This document shows, piece by piece, positions 29,223-31,354 of a stretch of 31,354 bases of DNA (its first letter is position 1; every line of letters starts with the position of its first letter). The stretch covers positions 1 through 31,354 of the forward strand of contig KE561165.1 in NCBI GenBank assembly GCA_000442015.1. Reading direction: 5' to 3'. The position numbers and the translations under genes are program-made. Origin of the DNA: Rozella allomycis CSF55. Taxonomy: Eukaryota; Rozellomycota. The notes below the pieces were generated by a model that did not search any database, was not told where the DNA came from, and saw only the letters and a list, made by a program, of their open reading frames with translations.

Positions 29223-30137
29223 TACCATCATTCAGATTCCCGGTCCTATTAGCCATTCTATCGATTTGACCCGACGTCGACGCTATTTTCTGTGTCATAC
29301 GCAGTCCATCTCTTTTCATCTCTTCGAGTCCCAAGCTCAACAATCCCAAATCATTTTCAATTTCATCCTCCAGTCTATCAAACTCTGCATTCCGGCCTCT
29401 ATACCTATCCATCGACCGAANAACTCTGCATTCGTGCCTCTATACCTATCCATCGACCGAACCCTTCTTTCTTCGCTAGTATGTTCCTTTTTCCTGGGCT
29501 TCTCATTAGCCGATCTCATCAATTCTTCATACTCGAAATCCTCCCTGCGATCATCTCTCTGGAACGTTCTCTTTTCATACTCATACAGCTGGTTCTCCGA
29601 TTCGACCAACTCCCGCCTCTCCCTGCTCTTCTTAAATGACGGCATACTGAATGCGAACATTTTCCCATACTTTTTCACTTGACGGATTTCCTCGCGCGAT
29701 CGCTTGACATTGGCATCTGATTCGAGAATCTGCCGTTCGGATTTAGTGAGCTGCTCGCACTGGCGGTCAAGTTTTTGCATTGCAGAGTTTTTTACATCGA
29801 GGGTGCTGTTCATTACGGCTAGGATGCGCTTTGTGCTTTGGGCTGTGGCGCGCTGTTCTTGTATGATGCGGTCGTTTAGTTGGTCGGCGGTGTCGGTGGT
29901 GTGCCTTTGGCGGGATGGGTCGTTGAGCAGTTCTTGTCTTGTTCTGTGGTAATGTCTGTGGCGCTCGTCTCTGGAGTCTCTGGTGTGGTCACGATCACGA
30001 TGGTCTCTGTGCTCTCGGAGGTATCGATCTTCGCGTCTTTTACTTTCATCATCTCGTGATGATTTGTAATTTTCTCTTTCATCAGCGCGACGACGTTCGT
30101 ATCTGTCACTCATGACCTCCTTTGTTTCAAAGTCCAT
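29223..30137 (-). CDS. SEC9: SNAP-25/Sec9-like t-SNARE with Arg/Asp/His-rich N-terminus, 3' end in a gap
   Basis: Two SNARE helices. The Qb helix spans NDRIIQEQRATAQSTKRILA to the SREEIRQVKKYGKMF region, with zero-layer Gln in DRQCEQL. The Qc helix follows N29421 and includes ENDLGLLSLGLEEMKRDGL and the zero-layer Gln in STSGQIDRM, then runs into N29222. Two SNARE motifs in one protein without a membrane anchor define the SNAP-25/Sec9 class, which pairs with syntaxin and synaptobrevin at the plasma membrane during exocytosis. The first 70 residues are an unusual charged stretch rich in Arg, Asp, His and Glu. The 40-bp duplication around N29421 shifts the frame. The last turns of the Qc helix lie in the gap or in a further exon. 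Start ATG 30137; an in-frame Met at 30110 is an alternative. Confidence 0.82.
29381..29461. repeat. 40-bp duplication flanking N29421 in the SEC9 gene
   Basis: Copies 29381-29420 and 29422-29461 differ at two bases. With the N they add 41 nt, which breaks the frame, so the gene's apparent frameshift is an artefact of this join. Confidence 0.88.
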
Positions 30138-30274
30138 CAAAGATTAAATTTTGATTCCAAAAATAGAAACTAATCCCTCAAAAATAACACATAAAAAATA
30201 AAAGGCAATCAACATTCGCCAAAAATTAACAGTATAGCATCCCTATTTTCGCGCCAACTTAGCCACCCTGAACA
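30138..30274. promoter_or_regulatory. Short divergent promoter region between SEC9 and the gene at 30275
   Basis: Only 137 bp separate the two start codons, so the region must hold both promoters. It is A-rich on the SEC9 side and GC-richer near 30250. No specific element assigned. Confidence 0.5.
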
Positions 30275-31354
30275 ATGCCACCCAAACCAGTAGTTATCCA
30301 GCGGCTATTAGAGCATTTCAAGGACGGCGGCGGCGACATGACTTTGAGCAAGAAAATGCTGTCGGATATCCAGCAGGCGCTGTACAAGCCGAGCACATCG
30401 TCTTCGGTTGCGTATCACCTGTTGCTTGCTCTTATCAACAATGCGAGTAATTTCTGTGTGTACCAGCGTAAATATTTTTAAAATGTTAAAGATAGAATGT
30501 GTGATGAAGAGTGTAGTTGAGCTGGAAAAGAAGATGCGGGAGGATGATTTGAGCAAGCTGGTTAGTAATGTGATTACCAAGTGGGTTGAAGTGTGCGGGG
30601 AGGGGGATTATGAGGCGCTTGGGTGGATGTTTCGGAAGCTTTATTGTTTGGTTGGGAGGAAGGAGGATGAGGGGGTGTTTAAGTGTTGTAAGGAGATTAT
30701 GTTTTGATGAGTAGTGGATGTTGTGGGGGGAGAGGATGGAGAGTGTTTGGTTGTTGTTTGTGGACAGTTGAATCATGTAAAGTATTTGATCAAGGGGAAT
30801 AAATATGATGATGTAATGGATGGATTGTTTGTAGAGTAGATGTTTGAGTATTTTGAGAGGGGGATATTGTATGATAGTATTTGTAGGATAAGAAATGCAG
30901 AGTTTAGAGAGCAGCAATTTTCGATGGTATTTAAAATCATGTATGGGGAGTATGTAAAGCATAATGTGGATGAGGAGGATCGATGGATTAAGTGGACATG
31001 GATGTGTTTTAGATGGACTAGTAAATTTGATGCGAGAATATTTATTGAACAATTAATTAATGGAATGAAGAAAATAAAAGAAGAAAATTTGAAAAGATTT
31101 TTAGAATTTTTTATTGAAAAAGACCCATGCAATTTGGAATTGCTTTTGTTGCTTTATTTTAGAGACAAGGAAAGATCTAGAGAGGTGTTTAATGAGATTA
31201 AAGAATATAGAATGAAAAATTTATTAAAATTGTTTTCTTTTATTTTTTATGATGAAAAGATATTTGAAGATTTAGATCTACAGGGAGAAGAAGTAGGAAA
31301 GATTAAAGATTGGATTCATTATTTGAAGCATTTGAATAAAATTGAAATTTTAGT
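30275..31354 (+). CDS. Unknown helical protein, 5' part (runs off the window)
   Basis: Four exons proposed: 30275-30467, 30496-30687, 30715-30812 and 30840 to the window end, with introns of 28, 27 and 27 nt (GTAAAT...TAG, GTAAGG...TAG, GTAATG...TAG). This removes TGA TGA at 30705-30710 and TAG at 30837-30839 and gives about 330 open codons. The start MPPKPVVIQRLLEHFKDGGG is convincing. The rest is predicted helical and rich in Lys, Glu and aromatic residues (WIKWTWMCFRW, FIEKDPCNLELLLLLYF), with no signal peptide or recognised domain. Exons 2-3 and the start of exon 4 are strikingly G-rich and C-poor on the coding strand. The introns rest on frame and splice-site fit only, because no homologue is recognised. 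Divergent from SEC9 with a 137-bp shared promoter. Confidence 0.6.

Noticed and set aside
30705-30839. In-frame TGA TGA and TAG as possible reassigned codons or readthrough
   Set aside because: Canonical 27-nt introns (GTAAGG...TAG and GTAATG...TAG) remove all three and keep the frame; the housekeeping genes use all three stops normally.

Overview
The window is eukaryotic nuclear DNA: AT-rich, compact, with spliceosomal introns of only 24-31 nt, AATAAA poly(A) signals on or just after the stop codons, and no bacterial operon signals. It mixes fungal-type housekeeping genes (MPP10, GRX3, a WDR70 homologue, a PAS kinase, an RSC8/SWI3 homologue, a SEC9/SNAP-25 t-SNARE) with genes typical of an intracellular parasite (F-box/ankyrin proteins, a secreted pseudokinase, Crinkler-type NTPase and nuclease-kinase genes). 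My best guess is an early-diverging, endoparasitic fungal relative such as Rozella (Cryptomycota). That is an inference from gene content and intron size, not a database match.

Layout. Positions 1-472: 3' end of a Ser/Lys-repeat gene. 596-1867: secreted pseudokinase. 2450-3650: FLYWCH/MULE transposase gene with one 31-nt intron. 3651-4613: AT-rich gene-free DNA. 4614-4940: broken LINE-type reverse transcriptase. 5009-6677: F-box protein, convergent (8 bp between stops) with a minus-strand housekeeping block: WDR70 (8544-6686), PAS kinase (11248-8703), GRX3 (12365-11311), MPP10 (14143-12428). These four lie head to tail with short spacers. 14456-17351: F-box gene with many 31-residue ankyrin repeats, split by an assembly join carrying a foreign 480-bp piece. 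17561-18318: unknown gene present as two partial copies. 18472-21185: decayed or mis-assembled Crinkler-like nuclease-kinase locus. 24345-21586 (minus): large Crinkler-type P-loop NTPase. 25150-26568: RSC8/SWI3 homologue. 26828-28408: third F-box/ankyrin gene, also split by an assembly join. 30137-29223 (minus): SEC9/SNAP-25-like SNARE. 30275 to the window end: unknown helical protein, divergent from SEC9.

The sequence contains 22 isolated N characters. Most are flanked by near-identical direct copies of 23-402 bp, so they look like unmerged contig ends or unphased alleles whose gap has been shrunk to one base. Several genes are broken only there, and duplications next to an N should not be read as biology without checking.

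I could rebuild 21 introns by keeping protein frame and family similarity. All start with GTA, and all seven whose length is a multiple of three contain an in-frame stop. The most notable content is this microintron system, the Crinkler/F-box-ankyrin/pseudokinase effector-like set, CGFT in place of CGFS in both glutaredoxin domains, and a mosaic pseudogene built from pieces resembling MPP10 and RSC8.
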